Source: SLST01 sp964458555 (GTDB taxonomy: Bacteria; Spirochaetota; Spirochaetia; DSM-27196; SLST01). From it: DNA of 64,000 nucleotides. The notes beneath the pieces are model-generated. The model searched no databases. It was not told the origin of the DNA and was given only the letters and a program-made list of their open reading frames with translations. Below are positions 35,316 through 46,596 of the stretch, in pieces. The translations under genes were made by a program, and so were the position numbers. The DNA is taken from positions 12,069 to 76,068 of the forward strand of contig CAYWJH010000005.1 of the NCBI GenBank assembly GCA_964458555.1. The letters are read 5' to 3'. Every line of letters starts with the position of its first letter. The stretch's first letter is position 1.

Positions 35316-36905
35316 ATGGCCGACAAGGAACTCTACGTATTCGACACGACGCTGCGCGACGGCATGCAGGGGCTGGAGATCAACTTCACCCTCGAGGACA
35401 AGCTGCAGATTGCCGCGGCGCTCGACGAGATGAAGATCGACTTCATCGAGGGAGGCTTTCCCCTCTCGAACGAGAAGGAGGCCGGCTTCTTCCGAGAAGT
35501 GAAGAAGATGTCGTTCTCGCACTCGATGGTCTGCGCCTTCGGCTCTACGAGACGCGCCGGCGCGAGCGCCGATCGCGATCCGCACATCACCGCGCTGCTC
35601 GAAGCGGAGACCCCCGGCGTCGTCGTCGTGGGAAAGACGTGGCTCGCTCACGTCGAGAAGGTGCTCGGGACCGACGAAGAGGAGAACCTGCGCATGATCG
35701 CCGACTCGATCGAGACGCTCAAGAAGCAGGGGCGCCACGTCATCTTCGACCTCGAGCACTTCTTCGACGGGTACGAGGACAACCCCGAATACGCGCTGCG
35801 CGTGCTGCGAGCCGGGAGCGATGCCGGAGCGGACACGCTCTGCCTCTGCGACACGAACGGGGGCACCCTTCCCTCCGTGGTCACCCGAATCGTCGCGGAG
35901 CTTCCGCAGGAGAGCCTCGCGGCGCTCGGCGGCCACTTCCACAACGACGCGGGAACCGCGGTCGCGAACTCGCTCGCCGCGCTCGAATCGGGCGCCGTGC
36001 AGGTGCAGGGCACGATCAACGGCTGGGGCGAGCGCTGCGGCAACGCGAACCTCTGCGCGTTCATCCCGAACGCCGTCGTCAAACTCGGTTACGAGCCCGC
36101 GTGCGCCGAACGGCTCTCGCACCTCACCTCGCTCAGCCGCTTCGTCGCCGAGAAGGCGAATGTGATCCCCGACAAGCGCCAGCCCTACGTAGGCACCGCC
36201 GCCTTCAGCCACAAGGCGGGCCAGCACGCGGACGTCCTCGCAAAGGCCGACTACCTCATGGAGCACATCGACTCGTCGCTCGTGGGCAACGAGCGTCGCA
36301 TCCTCTTAAGCGAGCTCGCCGGCAAGAGCACGGTGGTGGAGAAGCTCGCGAAATACGGGAGCTTCACGAAGAACGACGCGGTCGTGGGAGAGCTCATCTC
36401 GGTCCTCAAGGAGAAGGAGCGGCTCGGCTACGAGTACGAGGCCGCGGAGGCGAGCTTCGACCTCCTCGTCCGCCGCGCGCTCGGCCGCTACCAACCCATT
36501 CTCAAGATCAGGAATTACCATCTCGAGAGTTACAAGGCGTCCGAGTCGCCGTCGAAGACGGTGGGACGGATCTTCATGGAGGCCAACGGACGCGACCTCA
36601 TGGGCGCCGCCGTGGGCGTGGGCCCCGTCGAGACACTCGATGCGGCGGTCCGCGACGCGCTCGCGAGCGACTACCCGTTCATCGGCAAGATCAGCCTCAC
36701 CGACTATCGGGTACGCGTGCTCAACCCCGAGCGCGCGTCGGCGGCGCGCGTGCGCGTGTTCATCACCTCGACCGACCACGAGAACCGGACGTGGGACACC
36801 GTGGGAGTGCACGAGAACATCGTAGAGGCGAGCTGGGAGGCGCTGGTGGACAGCCTCGAGTACTACTACAACGAATGCGTGCTCGAGTCCGACGAGCGCG
36901 CGTAG
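35316..36905 (+). CDS. cimA: (R)-citramalate synthase
   Basis: A 529-residue enzyme that condenses pyruvate and acetyl-CoA to citramalate, the first step of the pyruvate route to isoleucine. It belongs to the 2-isopropylmalate synthase family: FDTTLRDGMQG near the N-terminus (catalytic Arg-Asp), metal ligands in GGHFHNDAGTAVANSL and GWGERCGNANL. The C-terminal 150 residues form the allosteric regulatory domain. Length and N-terminal pattern fit the long CimA type known from Leptospira and Geobacter better than LeuA. GAGGAGG lies 7 bases before the ATG. An Ile-codon attenuator controls it. It ends 15 bases from the convergent carB. Confidence 0.92.
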   Translation: MADKELYVFDTTLRDGMQGLEINFTLEDKLQIAAALDEMKIDFIEGGFPLSNEKEAGFFREVKKMSFSHSMVCAFGSTRRAGASADRDPHITALLEAETPGVVVVGKTWLAHVEKVLGTDEEENLRMIADSIETLKKQGRHVIFDLEHFFDGYEDNPEYALRVLRAGSDAGADTLCLCDTNGGTLPSVVTRIVAELPQESLAALGGHFHNDAGTAVANSLAALESGAVQVQGTINGWGERCGNANLCAFIPNAVVKLGYEPACAERLSHLTSLSRFVAEKANVIPDKRQPYVGTAAFSHKAGQHADVLAKADYLMEHIDSSLVGNERRILLSELAGKSTVVEKLAKYGSFTKNDAVVGELISVLKEKERLGYEYEAAEASFDLLVRRALGRYQPILKIRNYHLESYKASESPSKTVGRIFMEANGRDLMGAAVGVGPVETLDAAVRDALASDYPFIGKISLTDYRVRVLNPERASAARVRVFITSTDHENRTWDTVGVHENIVEASWEALVDSLEYYYNECVLESDERA

Positions 36906-36920
36906 CCGCGGCGCCCGCGC

Positions 36921-40163
<3,243 letters not shown>

Positions 40164-40165
40164 GG

Positions 40166-41332
40166 CTACCTCAGGTTTTCCAGGAATGCACCGAAGATCC
40201 AGCGCGAGTCGTTCGGGCCCGGGGCCGATTCGGGGTGGAACTGCGCCGTACGGATCCTCAGATCGTCGAGGATGATACCCTCCACGCTGCGGTCGTTGGC
40301 GTTGCGGAACCAGACCTCGCACCCCTCGGGCAGCGTTTGCTCGTCGACGGCGAAGCCATGGTTCTGGCTCGTAACGAACACGCGCTTCGTCCGCTCGTCG
40401 CGCACCGGATGGTTCACGCCGTGGTGACCGAATTTCATCTTGTACGTCTTCGCGCCGAGCGCTGCAGCGATGAGCTGGTGTCCGAGGCAGATCCCGAGCA
40501 CCGGCCGCTTGCCGATCGACTCCTTGATCAACCTCACCTGGCGCTCGAGCACCGCAGGGTCTCCCGGACCGTTGGAAACGAACAGCGCGTCGGCCGCGGC
40601 TGCCTCGACCATCGCCTCGTCGGCGGTGCTCGGCAGGAGCGTTACCTTGCAGCCGAGCCCCGTGAGCCGGCGAACGATGTTCGCCTTGCTGCCGCAGTCG
40701 AGCAGCGCGATATGCGGCGAGCCCGACTCGTTCACGACGATCGTCTCGTCGCTTCCCACCTCGCCGATGAGGTCGCGACCTTCCATCTCCGGGAACGCCG
40801 CGAGCGCGGCCTTCACGCGCGCGAGCTCGGGCTCGGTGAGCGCGTCGCCGGACGACGGGCGGACGATGACGCCGTTCGTCGAACCCTCGTCGCGCAGCCG
40901 CAGCGTGAGCGCGCGCGTGTCGATGCCGGTGATCCCCGGCGTCTCGTTATCGTTGAGAAACGCCTGGAGCGTCTGGCGCCCGTCGGGTACCGGTCCCTCG
41001 TAGAGCGAACGGACGATGAAGCCGGCGGGCTCGATTCCCGACCGGGCCGGCCGGCCCGCCTCTGCCTGCCCGGGGCCGATCTCGCTCCACTCGGGATCGC
41101 AGCCGTAGTTCCCTATGTGCGGATAGGTCATAGCAACGAGCTGGCCGGTATACGATGGGTCGGTCAGCACCTCGTAGTACCCGCTCATCGCGGTGTTGAA
41201 CACCACCTCGCCGATCGCCTTGGGCGCGGTCGCCTCGAGCGCGATTTCCGCGACGGTCGGGGCGGGATAGCCGAAGCTCCGACCCGTGAACTGGGTGCCG
41301 TCGGACAGCACCAGGATGCACGTCTCTCTCAT
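40166..41332 (-). CDS. carA: Carbamoyl-phosphate synthase, small (glutaminase) subunit
   Basis: A 388-residue subunit that frees ammonia from glutamine for CarB. The N-terminal domain begins MRETCILVLSDGTQFTGRSF. The class I amidotransferase domain has GICLGHQL (Cys nucleophile) and FHPESAPGP (His, Glu). I start it at ATG 41332, with GGGGA upstream and the normal family N-terminus. An ATG at 41359 directly follows a terminator T run and would add nine odd residues (His/Gly-rich). No separate promoter is visible between the tRNA-Glu gene and carA. Confidence 0.96.
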   Translation of the reverse strand: MRETCILVLSDGTQFTGRSFGYPAPTVAEIALEATAPKAIGEVVFNTAMSGYYEVLTDPSYTGQLVAMTYPHIGNYGCDPEWSEIGPGQAEAGRPARSGIEPAGFIVRSLYEGPVPDGRQTLQAFLNDNETPGITGIDTRALTLRLRDEGSTNGVIVRPSSGDALTEPELARVKAALAAFPEMEGRDLIGEVGSDETIVVNESGSPHIALLDCGSKANIVRRLTGLGCKVTLLPSTADEAMVEAAAADALFVSNGPGDPAVLERQVRLIKESIGKRPVLGICLGHQLIAAALGAKTYKMKFGHHGVNHPVRDERTKRVFVTSQNHGFAVDEQTLPEGCEVWFRNANDRSVEGIILDDLRIRTAQFHPESAPGPNDSRWIFGAFLENLR

Positions 41333-41359
41333 AGCGTCCCCGTGTCCGTGTCCGGACAT

Positions 41360-41383
41360 AAAAACGGCCGGCTGTGCCGGCCG
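41360..41383 (-). terminator. Hairpin terminator between tRNA-Glu and carA
   Basis: On the minus strand an 8-bp stem of CGGCCGGC type (41383..41376 with 41372..41365, 3-base loop) is followed by five T (41364..41360). It ends the tRNA transcript but lies between the tRNA promoter and carA, so it could also act as an attenuator for carAB. Confidence 0.65.
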
Positions 41384-41398
41384 GCCGGATTGCTCCGT

Positions 41399-41470
41399 TA
41401 CCCCCTAGCGGAATCGAACCGCTCTTTGAAGACTGAGAATCTTCCGTCCTAGCCGATAGACGAAGGGGGC
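41399..41470 (-). tRNA. tRNA-Glu (CTC)
   Basis: A 72-base cloverleaf. The acceptor GCCCCCT pairs with AGGGGGT (G-U at the end), the anticodon arm is GAAGA-TTCTCAG-TCTTC (anticodon CTC), the T arm is AGCGG-TTCGATT-CCGCT, and the discriminator is A. CCA is not encoded. It is cotranscribed with tRNA-Gln, 8 bases away. Confidence 0.93.
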
Positions 41471-41478
41471 ATCTATCG

Positions 41479-41549
41479 CTTCCCGGGGAGGACTCGAACC
41501 CCCACTAGCAGAACCAGAATCTGCGGTGCTACCATTACACAACCGGGAA
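41479..41549 (-). tRNA. tRNA-Gln (CTG)
   Basis: A 71-base cloverleaf. The acceptor TTCCCGG pairs perfectly with CCGGGAA, the anticodon arm is GCAGA-TTCTGGT-TCTGC (anticodon CTG), the T arm is GGGGG-TTCGAGT-CCTCC, and the discriminator is G as usual for Gln. CCA is not encoded. Confidence 0.94.
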
Positions 41550-41562
41550 TCAAGTTCATGGT

Positions 41563-41591
41563 ACAATACTAATCGCACCCCCGTGTGTCAA
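41563..41591 (-). promoter_or_regulatory. Promoter of tRNA-Gln/tRNA-Glu
   Basis: Minus strand TTGACA (41591..41586), 17 bases, TATTGT (41568..41563). The start is expected near 41556, just before tRNA-Gln. Confidence 0.82.
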
Positions 41592-41649
41592 GCCTTTGGC
41601 GCCCTGCGTTCGCGGACACCGCGCCGGTCGAGTCGCGCCGATCTGTCCC

Positions 41650-42183
41650 CTACTCGCCCTCGTAGGTGATCAGCGTGTGCACGCCGATGGGCGCAAGCCG
41701 CGACTCGTACCCGAGAAACGGCAGGCCGATCACGCTCCAGACTTCGACCACGGTGCCGCCGCTTTCGACGACGAGGTCCGCGGTAGCCCGCACCGTTCCG
41801 CCGGTGGCGACGAGGTCATCGACGACCAGCACGCGCCGACCGGTTCCCAGGTCGTCGCGGTGCACCTCCACGGTGTCGGTGCCGTACTCGAGCTCGTAGG
41901 TCTTCGACACGGTCTCGCCCGGCAGCTTTCCCGCCTTGCGGACGAGCATGAGCGGCAGCCCGAGCTCCTTCGCCGCAGGCGCCGCGAACAGGAAACCCCT
42001 GCTCTCGATCGCCGCGATCGCGTCCACGGCGGCGCCCCGGTAGCGATCGACGAGCGCGTCGAGGCATGCGGAGAACGCTCCGGGATTCATGAGCACGCTC
42101 GTGATGTCGTAGAAGAGAATCCCCTTCTTCGGGAAGTCGGGTACCTTGCGAATCGCGGCGTCCAGGTCGTAACCGTGTTCCAT
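41650..42183 (-). CDS. apt: Adenine phosphoribosyltransferase
   Basis: A 177-residue purine salvage enzyme: adenine + PRPP gives AMP. The PRPP-binding motif is VLVVDDLVATGGTVRA (about 123-138), with FPKKGILFYDITSVL near the N-terminus and IESRGFLFAAPAA in the middle. It follows tsaD by about 50 bases and probably ends the rpoS-YibQ-tsaD-apt unit. Confidence 0.96.
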   Translation of the reverse strand: MEHGYDLDAAIRKVPDFPKKGILFYDITSVLMNPGAFSACLDALVDRYRGAAVDAIAAIESRGFLFAAPAAKELGLPLMLVRKAGKLPGETVSKTYELEYGTDTVEVHRDDLGTGRRVLVVDDLVATGGTVRATADLVVESGGTVVEVWSVIGLPFLGYESRLAPIGVHTLITYEGE

Positions 42184-42232
42184 CGGCGCTCCGCGCGCAG
42201 ACTACGAGGCGGGCGCGGACGTGTCAACGCCC

Positions 42233-43246
42233 TTACGGGTAGGTCGCGCGGAATCCCCGAACGCGGGAGGAGACGTCCAGATCGAACCCGTCCCGATCCC
42301 CCCGTCGCAGCAGGTGATACCCCAGGCCGGCGATCATCGCGCCGTTGTCGGTGCACAGCTCGATGGGCGGAAAACGCACCTCGAGCTCGGCGTGCGCCTC
42401 GAGCACCGATCGCAGGTAGCTGTTCGCCGCGACCCCGCCGCCGACAACGACGCGACGGAGCCCGGTGTCTTCGACCGCGCGGAACAGCCGCTTCAACAGC
42501 GAGTCGATCGCGACGCGCTGGAAACTCGCGGCGATGTTCTCCTTCGACCTCGCCGACTCACCGTCCCAGAACTGCTCGAGCTGGTTGATCACCGCGGTCT
42601 TCAGCCCCGAGTACGACACGTCGTACCGGTGCTCGCCCTTATGCAGGTTCGCGTCGGGAAAGACGAACGCGCGGTCGTCCCCACGCTGCGCGAGGCGGTC
42701 GATCGCCACGCCACCCGGGTACCCGAGACCGTAGTGCTTCGCGACCTTGTCGAACGCCTCGCCGCACGCGTCGTCGATCGTCGTGCCCATCACGTGCATC
42801 GTGAACGGGTCCTCCGCGCGCGCGATGATCGTATGCCCGCCGGACACGAGGAGCCCGAGAAACGGGTACTCGATTTCGCCCGCGAGCTGCGGCGCGTACA
42901 GGTGCGCGAGCATGTGGTCGACCCCCACGATGGGAAGGCCGAGCCCGTAGGCGAGCCCCTTCGCGAAGGAGAGCCCCACGACGAGCGCGCCCACGAGACC
43001 GGGGCGCGTCGTCACCGCCACCGCGTCGAGCTCCCTCGCATCGACCGCCGCCCGCTCGAGCGTCCGGCGATACACCGGCCCGATCCAGCGCGTGTGCGTC
43101 CTGCTCGCGATCTCCGGCACGACTCCCCGGTACGGGGCGTGCTCCTCGAGCTGCGTCGCGATCACCTGCCCGAGAATCGTGCGTCCGTCCTCGACGACCG
43201 CCGCCGAGCACTCGTCGCACGAGCTTTCGATCCCGAGAACCTTCAC
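42233..43246 (-). CDS. tsaD: tRNA threonylcarbamoyladenosine synthase subunit TsaD
   Basis: A 337-residue ASKHA-fold enzyme that, with TsaB and TsaE, puts the t6A modification on ANN-decoding tRNAs. It starts MKVLGIESSCDECSAAVV. The metal-binding motif HMLAHLYAP is near residue 110, followed by LVSGGHT, GEAFDKVAKHYGLGYPGG and VVGGGVAANSYLR. It overlaps the YibQ-like gene by four bases. Confidence 0.97.
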   Translation of the reverse strand: MKVLGIESSCDECSAAVVEDGRTILGQVIATQLEEHAPYRGVVPEIASRTHTRWIGPVYRRTLERAAVDARELDAVAVTTRPGLVGALVVGLSFAKGLAYGLGLPIVGVDHMLAHLYAPQLAGEIEYPFLGLLVSGGHTIIARAEDPFTMHVMGTTIDDACGEAFDKVAKHYGLGYPGGVAIDRLAQRGDDRAFVFPDANLHKGEHRYDVSYSGLKTAVINQLEQFWDGESARSKENIAASFQRVAIDSLLKRLFRAVEDTGLRRVVVGGGVAANSYLRSVLEAHAELEVRFPPIELCTDNGAMIAGLGYHLLRRGDRDGFDLDVSSRVRGFRATYP

Positions 43247-44316
43247 TCGGCGTCCCCCGCGGCCACGCGCACCGGCGAAACCAGGCTCGAGAGGCGCGCG
43301 AACTCGTAGCCCTCGTCGACGATCACCGGGTACGTCTCCCCGAGAACCTCCGCGAGCAGCGGCACCGTCACGTGTCCGATCATCACCACCGGCTCGCCGT
43401 GTCCGCTCAGCTCGAGCGCGTGTCCGAGCGAGCGCAGGATCTCCTCACGCGTGCGCTCGTGGTCGAGGAAGACCGCGCGCTCGGCGAACGGGATACCAAC
43501 CTCCGCGGCTACGGCGCGGCCGGTAGTGGCCGCGGATGTCCGACTGTCGAGGAAGAAGAGGTCACGGTCGTGGAGCGCGCCGAGCACGACGCGCATCACC
43601 TTCTCGTTCGCGGTAGCCTTCGAGCCCATGTGATTGTTCACACCGATCGCCCCGGGGACGCTCGCGAGGTCATCGCCCACGCGCGTCGCGATCTCCTCCT
43701 CGCTCAGGCCGGTGAGTATCGCTCCCGGGCCGGGATTAGCCCCGTTTTCGGCCTCCATGGGCAGGTGGAGCAGGACTTCCTTGTCGGCGGCCGCGGCCAT
43801 CGCGGCTGCGCGCACCGAGTAGTCGAGCTGCGGAAGAACCGCGACGGCGAAGGGAAAGGGAAGGTCGAGAAACGCGTCGAATCCGTCGAGCGTATTGCCC
43901 GCGTCGTCGAGCACGAGCACGAGCGGCCCTCGCGCAGCGGGTGGCGGAGGCGAGTCGGGCACCCACCACTCGCCCTCCTCGGAGACCTCGGGCGGCGGCT
44001 CACCACCCGGCGCCCGACCGCCGGGAGCCTCGTCGTCCGGATACCCCTCGGTCACCGGCCCGTCGACCGCCTCGCCGTCGCCGGCGGGCCGCCTCTCGTC
44101 CACGGGTGGCTCGGATTCTTCGGGGGTCTCACGATCCGAGGCGTGCGCTTCGCCCGTCGTGACCTCGCCCGGCTCGGGCAGGAGCGCGACGACCACGCCG
44201 AGCAGCACGGCGATGGCGGCGAGCAGCACAATCAGGCTCGTTCGCTCGCGCGCGGTCGTCCTTCGGCGTCGGGACGAAGTCGTTCTTTTCGGCGATGGGC
44301 GACTACCGCGTTTCAC
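43243..44316 (-). CDS. Divergent polysaccharide deacetylase family protein (YibQ-like)
   Basis: A 357-residue membrane-anchored protein. A basic N-terminus precedes one helix at about 27-46 (LIVLLAAIAVLLGVVVALL), then a Pro/Glu/Gly-rich linker to about 130. The deacetylase-like domain follows (LVLVLDDAGNTLDGFDAFL, VLLHLPMEAENG, GVNNHMGSKAT, LFFLDSRTSA). This is the DUF610 family, of uncertain activity. GTG start. The slot between rpoS and tsaD is occupied by a similar gene in Borrelia as far as I recall. Confidence 0.82.
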   Translation of the reverse strand: MKRGSRPSPKRTTSSRRRRTTARERTSLIVLLAAIAVLLGVVVALLPEPGEVTTGEAHASDRETPEESEPPVDERRPAGDGEAVDGPVTEGYPDDEAPGGRAPGGEPPPEVSEEGEWWVPDSPPPPAARGPLVLVLDDAGNTLDGFDAFLDLPFPFAVAVLPQLDYSVRAAAMAAAADKEVLLHLPMEAENGANPGPGAILTGLSEEEIATRVGDDLASVPGAIGVNNHMGSKATANEKVMRVVLGALHDRDLFFLDSRTSAATTGRAVAAEVGIPFAERAVFLDHERTREEILRSLGHALELSGHGEPVVMIGHVTVPLLAEVLGETYPVIVDEGYEFARLSSLVSPVRVAAGDAE

Positions 44317-44407
44317 GATGCCTCACGGTAGTATCATCGATCGGTCGCGGTCAACTGTTTAGGCCCGCCGCGCAACCCGGGTGAGAAGCGGGGCGCGGCC
44401 TCGCGCC

Positions 44408-45253
44408 CTACTCGTAGACGAATTCCTCTATCTCGCCGGCGTGCTGGCGCAGCTTGCGCAGCGCGCGCATCTCGATCTGGCGAACGGTCTCCGGGCTGAT
44501 TCCCATCTCGTCGCTGATTCGCTTGAGGGTGTACTTCTTGCCGCCGTAGAAGGCGAACCGGTAGAGGAGGATCTTCTTCTCCTTCTCGCGAAGCCGTTCG
44601 AGGAATCGCAGCGTCTCGTCGTGCATGACCTGCTGCATCACCCCGGTGTCCGGCGCGTAGCTGTAGTCCTCGAACACGTCGTGCAGCGTGCCCGACTCGG
44701 CGTTGATGTCGCTGTCCAGCGATACCGGGCCGCTCGAGATGTTGAGGATCTGCACGACATCGTCGCTCGGCATCCCTACCTCTTCGGCGACTTCCTCGAC
44801 GCTCGGCCGCCGCATCAGCCGCTGGCTCATCGAATTGTACGCGCGCTGGATCTTCCGCAGCGCGTCTTCCTTGCGGTGCGGAAGGCGGATGCTGCGTCGC
44901 TTGTTGCTCAGCGCGCGCGTGATCGACTGCTTGATCCACCACGACGCGTACGTGGAGAAGCGCACCTTCTTGCGGTGATCGTACTTGCTCGCCGCCTTGA
45001 GCAGACCCAGGTTTCCCTCCTGGACGAGGTCGAGCAGGCCGACGTCGTTCGAGACGTACGCCTTCGCGATCTTCACGACGAGGCGGAGATTGGCTTCTAT
45101 GAGTTGCTTGCGTGCGTCCTCGTCCCCGGCTTCGATGCGTCGCGATAGCTCGAGCTCTTCTTCGAACGACAGCAGCGGTGTCTTGCGGATCTGACTGAAA
45201 TACGCCTTCAGCGCATCGTCATCCCGTACGGTCTTTGCCTTCTTTGTGGCCAT
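44408..45253 (-). CDS. rpoS: RpoS-like alternative sigma factor
   Basis: A 281-residue sigma-70 family protein with region 1.2 (ALKAYFSQIRKTPLLSFEEE), region 2 (NLRLVVKIAKAYVSNDVGLL, FSTYASWWIKQSITRAL), region 3 (MRRPSVEEVAEEVGM) and region 4 (ISDEMGISPETVRQIEMRAL). It lacks region 1.1. Length, the neighbours tsaD and flagellar rod genes, and the sigma-54 promoter at 45275..45291 all point to the orthologue of Borrelia RpoS (about 267 residues). AGGAG precedes the ATG. The symbol is assigned by context; SigH-like or RpoH-like function cannot be excluded by sequence alone. Confidence 0.85.
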   Translation of the reverse strand: MATKKAKTVRDDDALKAYFSQIRKTPLLSFEEELELSRRIEAGDEDARKQLIEANLRLVVKIAKAYVSNDVGLLDLVQEGNLGLLKAASKYDHRKKVRFSTYASWWIKQSITRALSNKRRSIRLPHRKEDALRKIQRAYNSMSQRLMRRPSVEEVAEEVGMPSDDVVQILNISSGPVSLDSDINAESGTLHDVFEDYSYAPDTGVMQQVMHDETLRFLERLREKEKKILLYRFAFYGGKKYTLKRISDEMGISPETVRQIEMRALRKLRQHAGEIEEFVYE

Positions 45254-45274
45254 ACGTGCTCCTGCTTCTTATAC

Positions 45275-45291
45275 AGCAAAACACGTGCCAA
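45275..45291 (-). promoter_or_regulatory. Sigma-54 (-24/-12) promoter of the RpoS-like gene
   Basis: TTGGCACGTGTTTTGCT on the minus strand. It matches the sigma-54 consensus YTGGCACG-N4-TTGCW in every defined position. The invariant GG (45289..45288) and GC (45277..45276) are separated by exactly ten bases. Transcription should start near 45264, leaving a leader of about 11-13 bases that holds the AGGAG ribosome site. Confidence 0.82.
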
Positions 45292-45425
45292 CCAAGGGGT
45301 AGAACCGAAGGCGGTGTATCTCGTTTTCACGAATGGAATTATCAGACCGATGCGCTCCAGGCGGCGAGACGGTCCTCGAACTGTTCACTTTTGCATACAA
45401 TCGGGCCGAGGGCACGGTACCAGAA

Positions 45426-45785
45426 TCATACACCCCCGTACGCGTCGGCGGCTCGGCGCGCCGCCGCAGGGCTCACCGGAGCCGCGACCGAATCCTCGAG
45501 CTGCTCTACGATCATGTCCGCGATACCGAGGCCACCCTCCTGCGAGAGCATCCGAGCGTACTCCTCGTAGAGCATGTCCTCGAAGATATCCTGGCCCATG
45601 CCTCCGTTGAACATGTCGTCGTCGGGGTTAAGTGTATCGCGCATGCTGTCGAGCATCTGCTTCGCGAACAGCGATTCGAACTCCTTCGCCACCGCCTCGA
45701 GCCGCGTTCGGGAATCGGCGTCCGGTAGATCGAGCGTCACCTCATTCCGGTTCCACTGCGCCATGTTCGCGGCGATCGGGTCCAT
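45426..45785 (-). CDS. flgJ: Flagellar rod-binding protein (FlgJ N-terminal domain type)
   Basis: A 119-residue protein with the rod-binding domain only: EAVAKEFESLFAKQMLDSMRDTL at about 28-50 and GQDIFEDMLYEEYARMLSQ at about 64-82. It lacks the muramidase domain of enterobacterial FlgJ, as is usual in spirochaetes. It acts as a cap or scaffold for periplasmic rod assembly. It begins two bases after flgG and ends upstream of the sigma-54 promoter of the RpoS-like gene. Confidence 0.88.
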   Translation of the reverse strand: MDPIAANMAQWNRNEVTLDLPDADSRTRLEAVAKEFESLFAKQMLDSMRDTLNPDDDMFNGGMGQDIFEDMLYEEYARMLSQEGGLGIADMIVEQLEDSVAAPVSPAAARRAADAYGGV

Positions 45786-45787
45786 GC

Positions 45788-46582
45788 TTACCTCTTCAGG
45801 TTGTTCGCGATCCCGAGCATCGTGTCGCTCGTCTGAATCGCCTTGGAGTTCATCTCGTACGCCCGCTGAGCGACGATCATGTTGACCATCTCCTGCACCG
45901 CCTCGACGTTCGACATCTCGAGGAACTTGTGCAGCGTCTGACCCATCCCGTCAAAGCCGGGCTGCGCCGCGATGGGCTCGCCGGATGCCGCGGACACCTT
46001 GTAGATATTGTCGCCGATCGCCTGGAGCCCTGCGGGGTTCACGAACCGGTAGAGCTCGAGCTGGCCCACGTCGACCGGGTCTTCGAGCCCCGGCAGCCGC
46101 GTCGTGACCCGGCCGTCCTGCGAGATCGCAACCGACTCCCGGATGAACCCCTCCGGCAGGACGAGCTCCGGCATCAGCCGGTACCCCTGGCTGTTCACGA
46201 ACTGCCCGTTCGAGTCGATCTTGAACGAGCCGTCGCGCGTGTAGCCGAAGCTGCCGTCGTAGAGCAGGACGCGGAAGAAACCCTCGCCCTGGATCGCAAT
46301 GTCGCTCACGTTGTTCGTGTTCTGAAGCGACCCCTGCGTGTGGATCTTTTGCGTCGCCGCGACCTTCACGCCGTGGCCCACCTGCACGCCGACCGGACGA
46401 AGCGTCTCCTCGGTCGCGGGGGTCCCCGCCATGCGGACGGTGTGGTAGAGCAGGTCCTCAAAGTCGGGCCGGTTCTTCTTGAAGCCCGAGGTATTCACGT
46501 TGGAGAGGTTGTTCGCGATCGTGTCGATGTTGAACTGCTGCCCGATCATGCCGGACGCGGCAGTCCACAGTGATCTCATCAT
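45788..46582 (-). CDS. flgG: Flagellar distal rod protein FlgG
   Basis: A 264-residue axial protein. The N-terminal motif is RSLWTAASGMIGQQFNIDTI with ANNLSNVNTSGFKK. The central FlgG domain has LYDGSFGYTRDGSFKID, and the C-terminal helix is MVNMIVAQRAYEMNSKAIQT. Length is the norm for FlgG. It forms the distal rod of the periplasmic flagellum. It lies 14 bases after flgF; ATGATG at the start leaves a one-codon ambiguity. Confidence 0.95.
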   Translation of the reverse strand: MMRSLWTAASGMIGQQFNIDTIANNLSNVNTSGFKKNRPDFEDLLYHTVRMAGTPATEETLRPVGVQVGHGVKVAATQKIHTQGSLQNTNNVSDIAIQGEGFFRVLLYDGSFGYTRDGSFKIDSNGQFVNSQGYRLMPELVLPEGFIRESVAISQDGRVTTRLPGLEDPVDVGQLELYRFVNPAGLQAIGDNIYKVSAASGEPIAAQPGFDGMGQTLHKFLEMSNVEAVQEMVNMIVAQRAYEMNSKAIQTSDTMLGIANNLKR

Positions 46583-46596
46583 CTCGTCACGCTCCT

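Noticed and set aside
40164..40322. Longer N-terminus for CarB
   Set aside because: This part is carA read in another frame; the conserved CarB start is at 40163.
45282..45287. CACGTG palindrome as an operator for the RpoS-like gene
   Set aside because: It is fully contained in the sigma-54 -24/-12 promoter and needs no separate explanation.
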